DNA from: JACRDV01 sp024860865 [NCBI: Methanobacteriota archaeon] | Lineage (GTDB): Archaea > JACRDV01 | Assembly: GCA_024860865.1 (NCBI GenBank) | Contig: JACRDV010000048.1 | Location: 1 to 12,443 of the forward strand | Length of the DNA stretch: 12,443 nt | Direction: 5' to 3' | In this document: positions 6,306-12,409 of the stretch, piece after piece | Numbering within the stretch: the first letter of the stretch is position 1 | Layout of the letters: every line of letters begins with the position of its first letter | Translations under genes and position numbers: made by a program | Notes under the pieces: generated by a model | What the model saw: only the letters and a program-made list of their open reading frames with translations | Databases searched by the model: none | Told to the model about the DNA's origin: nothing

Positions 6306-6318
6306 TTTGCAAAACTAA
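6302..6318 (+). repeat. palindrome over the synthase stop codon
   Basis: TTAGTTT-GCA-AAACTAA has perfect 7-bp arms and contains the TAG stop (6303-6305) of the synthase. There is no T-run directly after it, so it is not an obvious terminator. A longer palindrome sits in the same place relative to the next gene. Confidence 0.45.
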
Positions 6319-6354
6319 AAAAACTTGAAGAACATACTCTATGCAGGTGATAAT

Positions 6355-6582
6355 TTGGTATTTGCGTACGTATTAATTGCTGTTAAACCAGGAAAAATAG
6401 ACGATACAATCAAAGCATTGAAAGATATCAAAGGCGTTGAAAAAGTTTCAGCAGTTTATGGGGAAGTAGATGTCGTAGCTGAATTGAGTGCAACTGACCT
6501 TAATTCGCTCCGAAAAGTAGTTCTTGGCCAAATTCACAAAATCGATGGGATTAACAAGACTACAACTTTGCTCCAGACTTAA
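6355..6582 (+). CDS. stand-alone RAM-domain protein (AsnC/Lrp effector-binding type)
   Basis: A 75-residue protein consisting only of the RAM (ACT-like) domain of AsnC/Lrp regulators, with no DNA-binding half: VFAYVLIAVKPGK, then IKALKDIKGVEKVSAVYGEVDVVAEL, then HKIDGINKTTTLLQT. Such small RAM proteins bind amino acids or other small ligands as oligomers; their partner is generally unknown. A TTG at 6325 would add ten residues, but AGGTGAT (6345-6351) sits 3 nt before TTG 6355 and the shorter form begins where the domain begins, so 6355 is preferred. Its place between the synthase and the kinase suggests it senses a metabolite for this pathway; this is inference. Confidence 0.85.
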   Translation: MVFAYVLIAVKPGKIDDTIKALKDIKGVEKVSAVYGEVDVVAELSATDLNSLRKVVLGQIHKIDGINKTTTLLQT

Positions 6583-6599
6583 ATTTTCGCAATTTAAGT
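6577..6599 (+). repeat. palindrome over the RAM-protein stop codon
   Basis: ACTTAAATT-TTCGC-AATTTAAGT has perfect 9-bp arms and a 5-nt loop. It contains the TAA stop (6580-6582) and ends 9 nt before the kinase start. In RNA it would form a stem-loop that could influence translation or stability of the downstream kinase message. As DNA it could be a dimer binding site. Confidence 0.5.
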
Positions 6600-6608
6600 T
6601 GGCAAAAC

Positions 6609-7506
6609 ATGTACTTTGACTTAGCTGTTATTGGAAACCTTACGCTTGACCATATAGTAACGCCATTTACTGAAATCAATACTTTTGGCGGAACAGCAGC
6701 TTATACTAGCATTACAGCGAGAAGATTAGGCAGTTCAGTTGGAATAGTTTCTAAAATTGGATCTGATTTTCCACAAACATATCTTAACCAATTAAGAAAA
6801 GAAGATGTTGATCTCTATTGTGTTGAGGTTTCAAACGCAACAACGCAATTTGAACTAGTGTACGATCACAACTGGAATAGAAGACTTAAATTAAAAGCAC
6901 AATGTGCTAAAATCCTTCCAGAAGATATTCCTAAAAAATTTTTTGATACTAAGATCATTCATTTTGGTCCAGTTTTTCAGGAAATTGATTATAGAATAGT
7001 ATCGTTTGTAAAAGATAACTTTACTGGCGAAATTTCACTGAGCCTTCAAGGACTGGTTCGAGTAGTTAAAAATGATACTATTGAAATTTCTCATCCTTCT
7101 GATCTCGACCGGATTTTGGAAGCTGTAGATATTCTCTTTGCTAATGAGACAGAGATCATTTTCGATCCAAGTAAAGAACTTAATCAAAACATAGAGATAT
7201 TCAAAAAACTCGGCCCGAAGATTATCATCATCACATTAGGTAAGAAAGGTTCGATTATTTTTTCAGGCGATGATAGCTTTCATTATTCCACCAGTTAAGG
7301 CAGAAACTCGAGATCCCACGGGTGCTGGCGATTCATTTGTTGGAGGTTTTATTGGCGAATATCTTAAAACTAAGGACATTAAGCGGGCTGGACTAGTTGG
7401 TTCCGTGGCAGCTTCTTTTGTAATTGAGGATTATGGGCCTTTTAATTTCCCAAAAAGCCCAAATGAGATTTTTAAGCGCTTAAGAAGCCAAAATATAGCT
7501 TTTTAG
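6609..7506 (+). pseudogene. PfkB-family carbohydrate kinase with +1 frameshift (possible inositol kinase)
   Basis: Two frames together make one PfkB (ribokinase-family) kinase. The first, 6609-7298, begins DLAVIGNLTLDHIV and carries GGTAAYTSI (27-35), the glycine motif of the family. The second has the catalytic anion-hole motif DPTGAGDSFVGGF at about 7313-7351 and ends at TAG 7506. One extra T within CATTATTCC (7283/7284) causes the break; removing it reads straight through as SFHIPPVKAETRDPTGAGD and gives a 298-residue protein of normal length. This may be a real mutation or an assembly error. The substrate is not readable from sequence. Position behind inositol-1-phosphate synthase recalls the PfkB-type myo-inositol 3-kinase of Thermococcus, whose product is the same phosphate. 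Ribokinase or nucleoside kinase are alternatives. Confidence 0.85.
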
Positions 7507-7519
7507 ATATAGAGAAGGA

Positions 7520-7538
7520 GTCTGACATTAGTCTGACA
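7520..7538 (+). repeat. 8-bp direct repeat upstream of the AT-hook gene promoter
   Basis: GTCTGACA occurs at 7520-7527 and 7531-7538, an 11-bp period placing both on the same face of the helix. The pair ends 12 bp before the TATA box at 7550-7557, a common position for archaeal activator sites. Confidence 0.4.
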
Positions 7539-7549
7539 AAAACGAGACA

Positions 7550-7557
7550 TTTATATT
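7550..7557 (+). promoter_or_regulatory. promoter of the AT-hook gene
   Basis: TATA box TTTATATT is preceded by a purine-rich AAAAACGAGAC that would serve as BRE. It predicts transcription from about 7580, leaving a 30-nt leader with the strongest ribosome binding site in the window (GGAGGT, 7595-7600, 9 nt before ATG). Confidence 0.5.
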
Positions 7558-7609
7558 GCTGTGAATACTAAAAGAGAGACGCAGACGGTTCTTTGGAGGT
7601 AAATAAGGT

Positions 7610-8050
7610 ATGGGATTCTTTGATAAACTAAAAGAATGGTTCCATATTGGCGAGGAAAGAGAGCCAGAAGAGGCTGCGCCAAAAGTGGAGGAGTCAATCC
7701 AATTTAATGAAAATTTAAAACCTGAGTCAGTTGAGTCTCGATCAGATTCTCAAGCGAGCGAAATCTTAGCTGATTTTCCTTCTCCTGCTATAGAGACAAT
7801 TGAACCAATTAAACTTAATGAAACGACTGAAGCAGCATATGAAGTACCTAAGATTGAGGAAATTGAATTAAATAGACCAATTGAAGAATCTAAGGTAGAG
7901 CCTTTAATTGATGAAATCAAAGTTGATGAAATAAAAGTACAACAACCAATTGAAGAACCTAAAGTTGAAGAGATAATACCTCTCACTGTAAAGACTCGGG
8001 CTAAGAAAGGGAGAAGAAGTCGCGGCCGACCAAGAAAAAGATTATCTTAG
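7610..8050 (+). CDS. acidic low-complexity protein with amphipathic N-terminus and C-terminal AT-hook
   Basis: 146 residues, no enzymatic domain recognised. Residues 1-13 (MGFFDKLKEWFHI) form an amphipathic, membrane-targeting-like helix. Residues 15-125 are a Glu/Pro/Ile-rich linker with imperfect repeats: RPIEESKVEPLI at 89-100, QPIEEPKVEEII at 112-123 and a VDEIKV/DEIKV doublet between them. The tail is strongly basic (KTRAKKGRRSRGRPRKR, 128-144) and holds RGRP (138-141), the core of an AT-hook that inserts in the minor groove of AT-rich DNA. Own promoter and GGAGGT ribosome site suggest substantial expression. The last 9 bp overlap the convergent dmrB-like gene. A membrane-to-nucleoid tether is a structural guess; an alternative is an RNA-binding tail on a scaffold protein. 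Function unknown. Confidence 0.82.
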   Translation: MGFFDKLKEWFHIGEEREPEEAAPKVEESIQFNENLKPESVESRSDSQASEILADFPSPAIETIEPIKLNETTEAAYEVPKIEEIELNRPIEESKVEPLIDEIKVDEIKVQQPIEEPKVEEIIPLTVKTRAKKGRRSRGRPRKRLS

Positions 8051-8755
8051 TTTAATGATTGATTCGAAAATCTCACTTGGATGGCGAAGAACAACTACTC
8101 CTTCGAAGTTTCTTAACTTACTTAGATTATCCAGGTCTACTTTCCTCGTCTGAATTTTAATTTTTTTATTTTCAATGATAGCTTGTGCTGGACAAACTTC
8201 TATACATTTTCTGCATTGGTTACATTTAAGTAAATTAATTCTTGGACCAATTGTTATTGCCTCACTCGTACAAACTTTCACTGCTAAGCACACTTCACAT
8301 TTTATACATTTTTCATGATTAATGTGAATAGGCAATGATATTTCTGTTATTTTTGTTTGTTCAACAGGGACAAAATGGACCTTGATTGAGTTTTTCATGG
8401 CTTGAGCAATGGCATTCGTTAGCAAACTGTCAGAAATTCCATGAACAACTTTAGCAACGATATTAGTTGTAGTTGGCGAAATTATTAGCACTTTATATAA
8501 ACCCGTTGAAAAACGCCCAATTATAGGGAAACTTGCCCCTTGTTCGGCACTTTCAAATATTTCTTCACAGTAGTTACCTGGGGAAATTGCTTTCAATCGG
8601 CTCCATAGCCCATAAGTTTTAACAAGTTCTTTTCCTGCCCTTGAAAGTAAAGTTGTTATTTTAATGTTATTATTACGGCATTTTTCCATAGCATCAAATG
8701 TTTCAAATAAAAAATGAGCGGCACCAGTTATCCCCCATGCGATAAAAAAAGGCAC
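8042..8755 (-). CDS. dmrB: DmrB-like dihydromethanopterin reductase / archaeal flavoprotein with ferredoxin domain
   Basis: A 237-residue iron-sulfur flavoprotein. Residues 1-145 are the FMN-binding fold of the archaeoflavoprotein/DmrB group: IAWGITGAAHFL (5-16) and ISPTTTNIVAKVVHGISDSL (92-111). A ferredoxin domain follows: C150, C153, C156, C162 and C178, C181, C184, C188. The second cluster is canonical (CxxCxxCxxxCP); the first has five residues before its last Cys. DmrB performs the last step of H4MPT synthesis, reducing dihydromethanopterin with electrons from ferredoxin. GTGs at 8764, 8761 and 8755 are possible starts; 8755 is chosen because AGGTGG lies at the normal distance before it and the flavin fold starts there. 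It is distant from the other pterin genes and convergent with the AT-hook gene. AfpA-type electron carrier is the alternative. Confidence 0.8.
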   Translation of the reverse strand: MPFFIAWGITGAAHFLFETFDAMEKCRNNNIKITTLLSRAGKELVKTYGLWSRLKAISPGNYCEEIFESAEQGASFPIIGRFSTGLYKVLIISPTTTNIVAKVVHGISDSLLTNAIAQAMKNSIKVHFVPVEQTKITEISLPIHINHEKCIKCEVCLAVKVCTSEAITIGPRINLLKCNQCRKCIEVCPAQAIIENKKIKIQTRKVDLDNLSKLRNFEGVVVLRHPSEIFESIIKLR

Positions 8756-8773
8756 TGCCACCACCTGTTATTT

Positions 8774-8804
8774 GTTACTTTATCTAATAATCAATAAAGT
8801 TAAC
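8774..8804. promoter_or_regulatory. inverted repeat upstream of the dmrB-like gene
   Basis: GTTACTTTAT (8774-8783) faces ATAAAGTTAAC (8794-8804) across a 10-nt spacer. The inner 7-bp arms ACTTTAT/ATAAAGT are perfect, and one extra A interrupts the outer part. It lies 19-49 bp upstream of the GTG start, where promoter and operator are expected. Nothing identifies the regulator. Confidence 0.35.
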
Positions 8805-8859
8805 AGAACCGATTTATGAGACAACCTCCATAATTTCCATTAATCGCTGCATGTCAGCA

Positions 8860-9273
8860 TTATTGTTCCATTAATTTTAACAATTCAGCTGTACTAAATA
8901 CTCTTATTTCTTTTTTCCCTTCATAATCAGGATCATTGGTCCAAATACTATTGCAATTCAAAGCTAGATAACAAGCAACATAGGGCACATCTTTTACATC
9001 CTCTTTCATTATTGCTTTAGCGTTTTCTTTGTAAGCTTCATATTCATCGGCCGTAATTATTGTTATTTTCTCAAAAATTAGCGCCATTAATAGTTCAAAC
9101 TCATCTTTAGTTAATCCAGCTTTTTCGCATATTTCAGATTCATACTTGTAAATCTCATCAAAGACAAAATCAGGTGAAACAAATTCAAACTTGTTGCTCA
9201 TTATGATTTCTCGAGCTTTGCTATCTTTGACCAAAGCAGCTATAATCATGTTTGCGTCAATGACAATTTTCAT
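8860..9273 (-). CDS. vapC: PIN-domain ribonuclease toxin (VapC type)
   Basis: A 137-residue PIN-domain protein, the nuclease of a type II toxin-antitoxin pair. The acidic metal ligands are in place: D6 in KIVIDANMII, E40 in the VFDEIYKYE helix, D95 in VKDVPYVACYLAL and D114 in WTNDPDY. Length and the closing TAELLKLM helix are typical. Its ATG overlaps the antitoxin stop (ATGA, 9270-9273), so translation is coupled to that of the antitoxin. VapC enzymes cut specific RNAs when freed from VapB; the target here is unknown. All ligands are present, so it is probably active. Confidence 0.9.
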   Translation of the reverse strand: MKIVIDANMIIAALVKDSKAREIIMSNKFEFVSPDFVFDEIYKYESEICEKAGLTKDEFELLMALIFEKITIITADEYEAYKENAKAIMKEDVKDVPYVACYLALNCNSIWTNDPDYEGKKEIRVFSTAELLKLMEQ

Positions 9274-9497
9274 ATTATTAATCTATGTCTTCTAGCCACT
9301 TCTTTCTTTATCTTCCTGCCTATTTCCAGAGCTTCCTTCTCTGTCAACTTGCTTTTAGACACTAACTTATCCATTAATTCTAATTTCTTCGCATGCTCCC
9401 ACATTGCTTGTCTTGCCACTTCACTCCATTTTACTTCCTTATGCTTGTTCATTATTTTTTTTAAATCTTCTGGAATAGCTAAAGTCATGTTTGTCAT
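9270..9497 (-). CDS. vapB: VapB-type antitoxin
   Basis: A 75-residue protein. Residues 1-32 (MTLAIPEDLKKIM, KWSEVARQAM) fit an N-terminal ribbon-helix-helix DNA-binding domain; the charged C-terminal helix region (37-72, LTEKEALEIGRKIKKEVARR) would wrap the toxin. A second ATG three codons in cannot be excluded as the start. It precedes the PIN toxin with a 4-bp overlap. A 20-bp palindrome 16 bp upstream of its ATG is the expected autoregulatory site. Confidence 0.85.
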   Translation of the reverse strand: MTNMTLAIPEDLKKIMNKHKEVKWSEVARQAMWEHAKKLELMDKLVSKSKLTEKEALEIGRKIKKEVARRHRLII

Positions 9498-9507
9498 TTA
9501 AATCCCT

Positions 9508-9533
9508 AAGTATAATAAGTATAATTACTTATT
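9508..9533. promoter_or_regulatory. VapBC operator/promoter candidate
   Basis: AATAAGTA-TAAT-TACTTATT (9514-9533) is an inverted repeat with perfect 8-bp arms, overlapped by a 9-bp direct repeat AAGTATAAT at 9508-9516 and 9517-9525. It lies immediately upstream of vapB and is AT-rich enough to include its TATA box. Ribbon-helix-helix antitoxins with their toxins normally bind such palindromes. Confidence 0.5.
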
Positions 9534-9637
9534 TAAGGTTTTTTTAAAACTTATATGTCCACAGCCACTCCCTACGATTTCATATTGGCTCTCTTTGCGG
9601 CGACTCTCTACACTCAAAGACAAGGGCAAAAAACTTT

Positions 9638-9814
9638 GCTAGAGTAGATGCAAAAGTATTTTCACCAAACGATGAGATGAATCCAAAATTTGGTAATGCT
9701 CTGCGGAAGGCTGCTTTAGAAGGCATTGAAATATATGCCTATTCATCACAATTTATCGGAAATGAAATAAAGTTAAAGAAAAAAATTGATTTATTTATAA
9801 AAATAATTAAGTGA
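9638..9814 (+). pseudogene. sfsA: C-terminal remnant of SfsA
   Basis: The frame ARVDAKVFSPNDEMNP (from 9638), then FGNALRKAALEGIEIYAY and a closing KKKIDLFIKIIK with TGA at 9812-9814, matches the last quarter of SfsA (sugar fermentation stimulation protein), whose end reads R-x-D-A-x-x-F-x-P-x-x-E-x-D-P-x-F-x-x-A-L. About 58 codons remain of roughly 230. The same frame stays open upstream to about 9551 but that part has no SfsA character, and no start codon or ribosome site is in place. The upstream three quarters were lost, perhaps when the adjacent VapBC pair arrived. Family assignment is from recalled motifs. Confidence 0.65.
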
Positions 9815-10012
9815 ACGAAATTATATAGCCTTCTCATGCTTTACATTTTTATGCAGTATCCTTCGTAGCCTCAATTATGTTTATCTATTAATAAGTCAAG
9901 TCGAGATTTTGGCATTGTAATCTTTTCCATTCTTAAGAAAAGATGGGACAAAGCATGCGACTAAATTAAGATTTTACTAAGAAGCAAACGTATCGCAATA
10001 AATTAGAGTGCC
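9815..10012. other. intergenic, nothing recognised
   Basis: About 200 bp between the sfsA remnant and the end of the DUF447 gene. A weak CTTTTC/GAAAAG hairpin with a 9-nt loop lies near 9920-9940. No open frame, RNA gene or clear terminator was found. Confidence 0.5.
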
Positions 10013-10660
10013 TTATTCAACTTGACCTAGGCTATACTCCTGAATTAATTTTTCAATATATTCTGCAGCCCGTTTTTCTTTTGGTAAATTTTTTGCAACA
10101 GTAATTGTCTCCTCTAATTTTTTCCTAAGCTTTTTAGCAATTACTTCTTTGTTTCTTCCTAATGCAACTTGAAGTTTTGTTGCAACTATTATAGCTCTAA
10201 GCGAAGGTGAAGTATTTCTCTTAAAAACAGGAACAAAATTTTTAACATAGATTTTTTCAATTTTTGCTTCAACTTTTGAAATTTCTGATTCTCCTAAATC
10301 ATCTTTTTTCATATAATCAAAAAAATCAGTTGGGATAAACTCAATAAAGCCATCAGCAGCTTTTAATCTAGGAGCATTTACTACATCAGCACGCTCAAAT
10401 TCATTTAATTGGAATTGCTTCTTAATAGCAGCATTTGCAAAGATCTTTAAATCTCTTGTTACATTCACTACGCCTGCTTCATTTGCAATGAGATTTTTGT
10501 AAGTATCTGTTTCCTCATAAATGTGAAAAATGAGTTTTTGATTTTGATATTCTAAACCCATAGGGGCAGCATTAGGAATTTTGGAGTTTGGAAAATAAGT
10601 TGTCAAAATTATCTCAACTGGCTCACGAGTTATCCCAAGTTTCTCTAGAATTTCTTCCAT
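10013..10660 (-). CDS. DUF447-family FMN-binding protein
   Basis: A 215-residue archaeal protein of DUF447. The N-terminal half fits an FMN-binding split barrel: VEIILTTYF (15-23), NAAPMGLEY (30-38, the family hallmark) and GVVNVTRDLKIF. ADGFIEFIPTDFF closes the barrel, and a helical C-terminal region (about 125-215) is typical of the family. Activity is unknown. It is the last gene of a run with GTP cyclohydrolase III and the CitG-like protein, 21 nt after the latter. DUF447 and CitG-like genes also recur near H4MPT genes in methylotrophic bacteria, as I recall, so a role in pterin or flavin-type cofactor synthesis is likely. ATG 10660 is the natural start although its ribosome site is weak. 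Confidence 0.82.
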   Translation of the reverse strand: MEEILEKLGITREPVEIILTTYFPNSKIPNAAPMGLEYQNQKLIFHIYEETDTYKNLIANEAGVVNVTRDLKIFANAAIKKQFQLNEFERADVVNAPRLKAADGFIEFIPTDFFDYMKKDDLGESEISKVEAKIEKIYVKNFVPVFKRNTSPSLRAIIVATKLQVALGRNKEVIAKKLRKKLEETITVAKNLPKEKRAAEYIEKLIQEYSLGQVE

Positions 10661-10681
10661 TTTCTAAACCAGTTAAATCCA

Positions 10682-11626
10682 TTACGGCCTAAAGCTGAGA
10701 AGTATTGCTACCAGCAAAGAAGAAGCAGTTAGATCAGCAGTTGTTCCAGGATTTAGTTTATTGTTCTGAGTTCGCAAACTTTTATCAAAATCTTGGAGTT
10801 TTTGAAAACCTTCCTTACTTAGTACCCCAGTTCTTAAAATTTTTTTCGCTTCATTTGAAACTTCCATTGCTTTTTCCCTACCAACTTTTCTCGCAATCAA
10901 TGTATCAGGATAGTTTGCCAGTATAGTTAAGAAAGTTTCTATTGTTGCGGTATTGATATTTTTTGTCTCTTTATAAGCTTTAATAAATGTTGGGCACCCA
11001 ACTTCAAAAGTTATTCTTAAATCGGTTATCCATTCTTCAGAAATTCTATCATAAGGTGCAGAAATTGCCATTAAAACGTATAAAGTTGTATTCATTTTTA
11101 ATATTTCAGATTTTGTCGAATCTTCATATACATCAAGGTATTGAATTTTGCTAAGACCGCCTGGAGCCGCAAGTTTTATCGCATCAATAAAATCTAGAGC
11201 ATCTTGAACTGTTGTAGAGTGAATCACCATCCTTAGGTTATCTCTAAGTTTTTTAGATTCGAATTCTTTCTCCTCACCCAAGGATTTTCCTGCAGCAGCT
11301 ATTAGCGGCATAAATAGCAGCAAAGTCCCTAAATTCGTATTCCCCCCAGTTTGCCAACGGATAGTTTCATAAACTCCTTCTTTGATATGGGCCCCAATCT
11401 TAAGTTCATTCAAACTAATGGAGCCGCTACCCGCTTTAAATCCAAGCTCGGCCTGTTTTTTAAAGACTGGCCCAACAGCTGCTGTGCTGGCTAAAAAGTG
11501 TTCATACTTTGTTTCCTTAAAATCGGCAGTTCTGTGAACGCAACCGGGTTTGGGGGAGCCGCTAATCTCTAACAAAATTGCCAATTGGGCTGCTCGCATT
11601 ATGTCATCAATTTCCAAAAAAATCAA
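10682..11626 (-). CDS. CitG-like triphosphoribosyl-dephospho-CoA synthase family protein
   Basis: A 314-residue protein of the CitG/MdcB family. Landmarks are AAQLAILLEISGSPKPGCVHR (about 12-32), GSGSISLNELKIG (66-78), WQTGGNTNLGTLLLFMPL (91-108) and the ending NPGTTADLTASSLLVAILL. Bacterial CitG uses ATP and dephospho-CoA to make the citrate lyase prosthetic group, releasing adenine. No citrate or malonate lyase genes are here, so the archaeal paralogue probably does a related ribosyl transfer in cofactor synthesis. In the usual PKPGNVHR the Asn is replaced by Cys at 29. The TTG start at 11626 overlaps the preceding stop as TTGA, indicating coupled translation; TTG 11617 or ATG 11599 are alternatives. 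Substrate unknown. Confidence 0.82.
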   Translation of the reverse strand: MIFLEIDDIMRAAQLAILLEISGSPKPGCVHRTADFKETKYEHFLASTAAVGPVFKKQAELGFKAGSGSISLNELKIGAHIKEGVYETIRWQTGGNTNLGTLLLFMPLIAAAGKSLGEEKEFESKKLRDNLRMVIHSTTVQDALDFIDAIKLAAPGGLSKIQYLDVYEDSTKSEILKMNTTLYVLMAISAPYDRISEEWITDLRITFEVGCPTFIKAYKETKNINTATIETFLTILANYPDTLIARKVGREKAMEVSNEAKKILRTGVLSKEGFQKLQDFDKSLRTQNNKLNPGTTADLTASSLLVAILLSFRP

Positions 11627-12393
11627 CCAGATTTAGAAACCCAACAGTGAATTTGATTTTTAATCTTGCCTGAGCGAATTAAATCTAAACTTTTAGCCGC
11701 TAGATGGGCAGCCTCTTCAGCTAACTTGCCCTGCCCAATTCCAACTTTTAATTTAACATTAGTTGTGCTTTCCACTGAATCAAAAATTTTCTTAAAATCA
11801 GATTCAGAAACGCCATTTGATGGTGAGATAAAATTATCACCACCAGCATAAAACACGAGAGCCCCTCTTTTTAACAGTTCTTGCATTAAAATTTGGTGGA
11901 CTTTATTCACAATTATATAACTATCATAAATTGGTTTCGTATCGGTGTAAATAGTTGTGCCGTTAATATCGATGTGGGCAATTTGAACAAGACTATTAGC
12001 TCCATTAACTAGCTCATTGCCTATGGCTAAAACTTCTTTTCGTGCACTCGACTTCGAGCTTCCAAATTTTTGTAACGCTTCAGTGGCAATCTTTTGGGCT
12101 TCATAAGCAGTGCTTCCAGAACCAATTCCCATACTAATTGTTATTGGATATCGATATCTAATGCTCTGTTGAATTTCTTGATGATCTTTCTCAGTTAGGC
12201 CATTAGAGATAACAAACATATTATCGAACCTGCAAAAGAAAGCTAAAGCTCCCTTTGATGCGAATAAACGCTCGATGTCAGCATACAGTTCGGCTTGAAG
12301 AACTTGAAGATCAGCTTCTCTTTTAGGCTCAGGCGTAACTGTCCATGGGCCGTAGTTATCAATCTGAACCACCGTCACTTGGATTTTGCTCAC
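11623..12393 (-). CDS. GTP cyclohydrolase III
   Basis: A 256-residue GTP cyclohydrolase III (archaeal ArfA/MJ0145 type). It opens GTP to the formylamino-pyrimidine nucleotide, the first step towards riboflavin and the deazaflavin F420 in archaea. VVQIDNYGPWTVTPEPKREA (8-27) is the family signature. Two nucleotidyl-cyclase-like halves each carry their motif pair: RFDN (55-58) with SMGIGSG (87-93), and AGGDN (183-187) with VGIGQGK (217-223). Metal-binding Asp residues are intact. The GTG at 12393 follows a perfect GGTGATC (12396-12402) by 2 nt. It is the first gene of the run with CitG-like and DUF447. A TATA-like run near 12424-12438 could drive it. An 11-bp direct repeat flanks the start. Confidence 0.92.
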   Translation of the reverse strand: MSKIQVTVVQIDNYGPWTVTPEPKREADLQVLQAELYADIERLFASKGALAFFCRFDNMFVISNGLTEKDHQEIQQSIRYRYPITISMGIGSGSTAYEAQKIATEALQKFGSSKSSARKEVLAIGNELVNGANSLVQIAHIDINGTTIYTDTKPIYDSYIIVNKVHQILMQELLKRGALVFYAGGDNFISPSNGVSESDFKKIFDSVESTTNVKLKVGIGQGKLAEEAAHLAAKSLDLIRSGKIKNQIHCWVSKSG

Positions 12394-12409
12394 AAGATCA
12401 CCGTCACTT
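12370..12409. repeat. 11-bp direct repeat spanning the GTP cyclohydrolase III start
   Basis: CACCGTCACTT occurs at 12370-12380, in codons 5-8 of the gene, and again at 12399-12409 in the leader, where its complement supplies most of the GGTGATC ribosome site. The period is 29 bp. It may be a binding site pair, a small local duplication, or chance. Confidence 0.4.

Noticed and set aside
6325-6354. Ten-residue N-terminal extension of the RAM protein
   Set aside because: AGGTGAT sits within it at the right distance from the TTG at 6355, where the domain begins.
8725-8734. Further match to the ACTGGTG repeat core on the minus strand
   Set aside because: It encodes the conserved ITGA of the flavin fold in the DmrB-like protein, so coincidence is enough.
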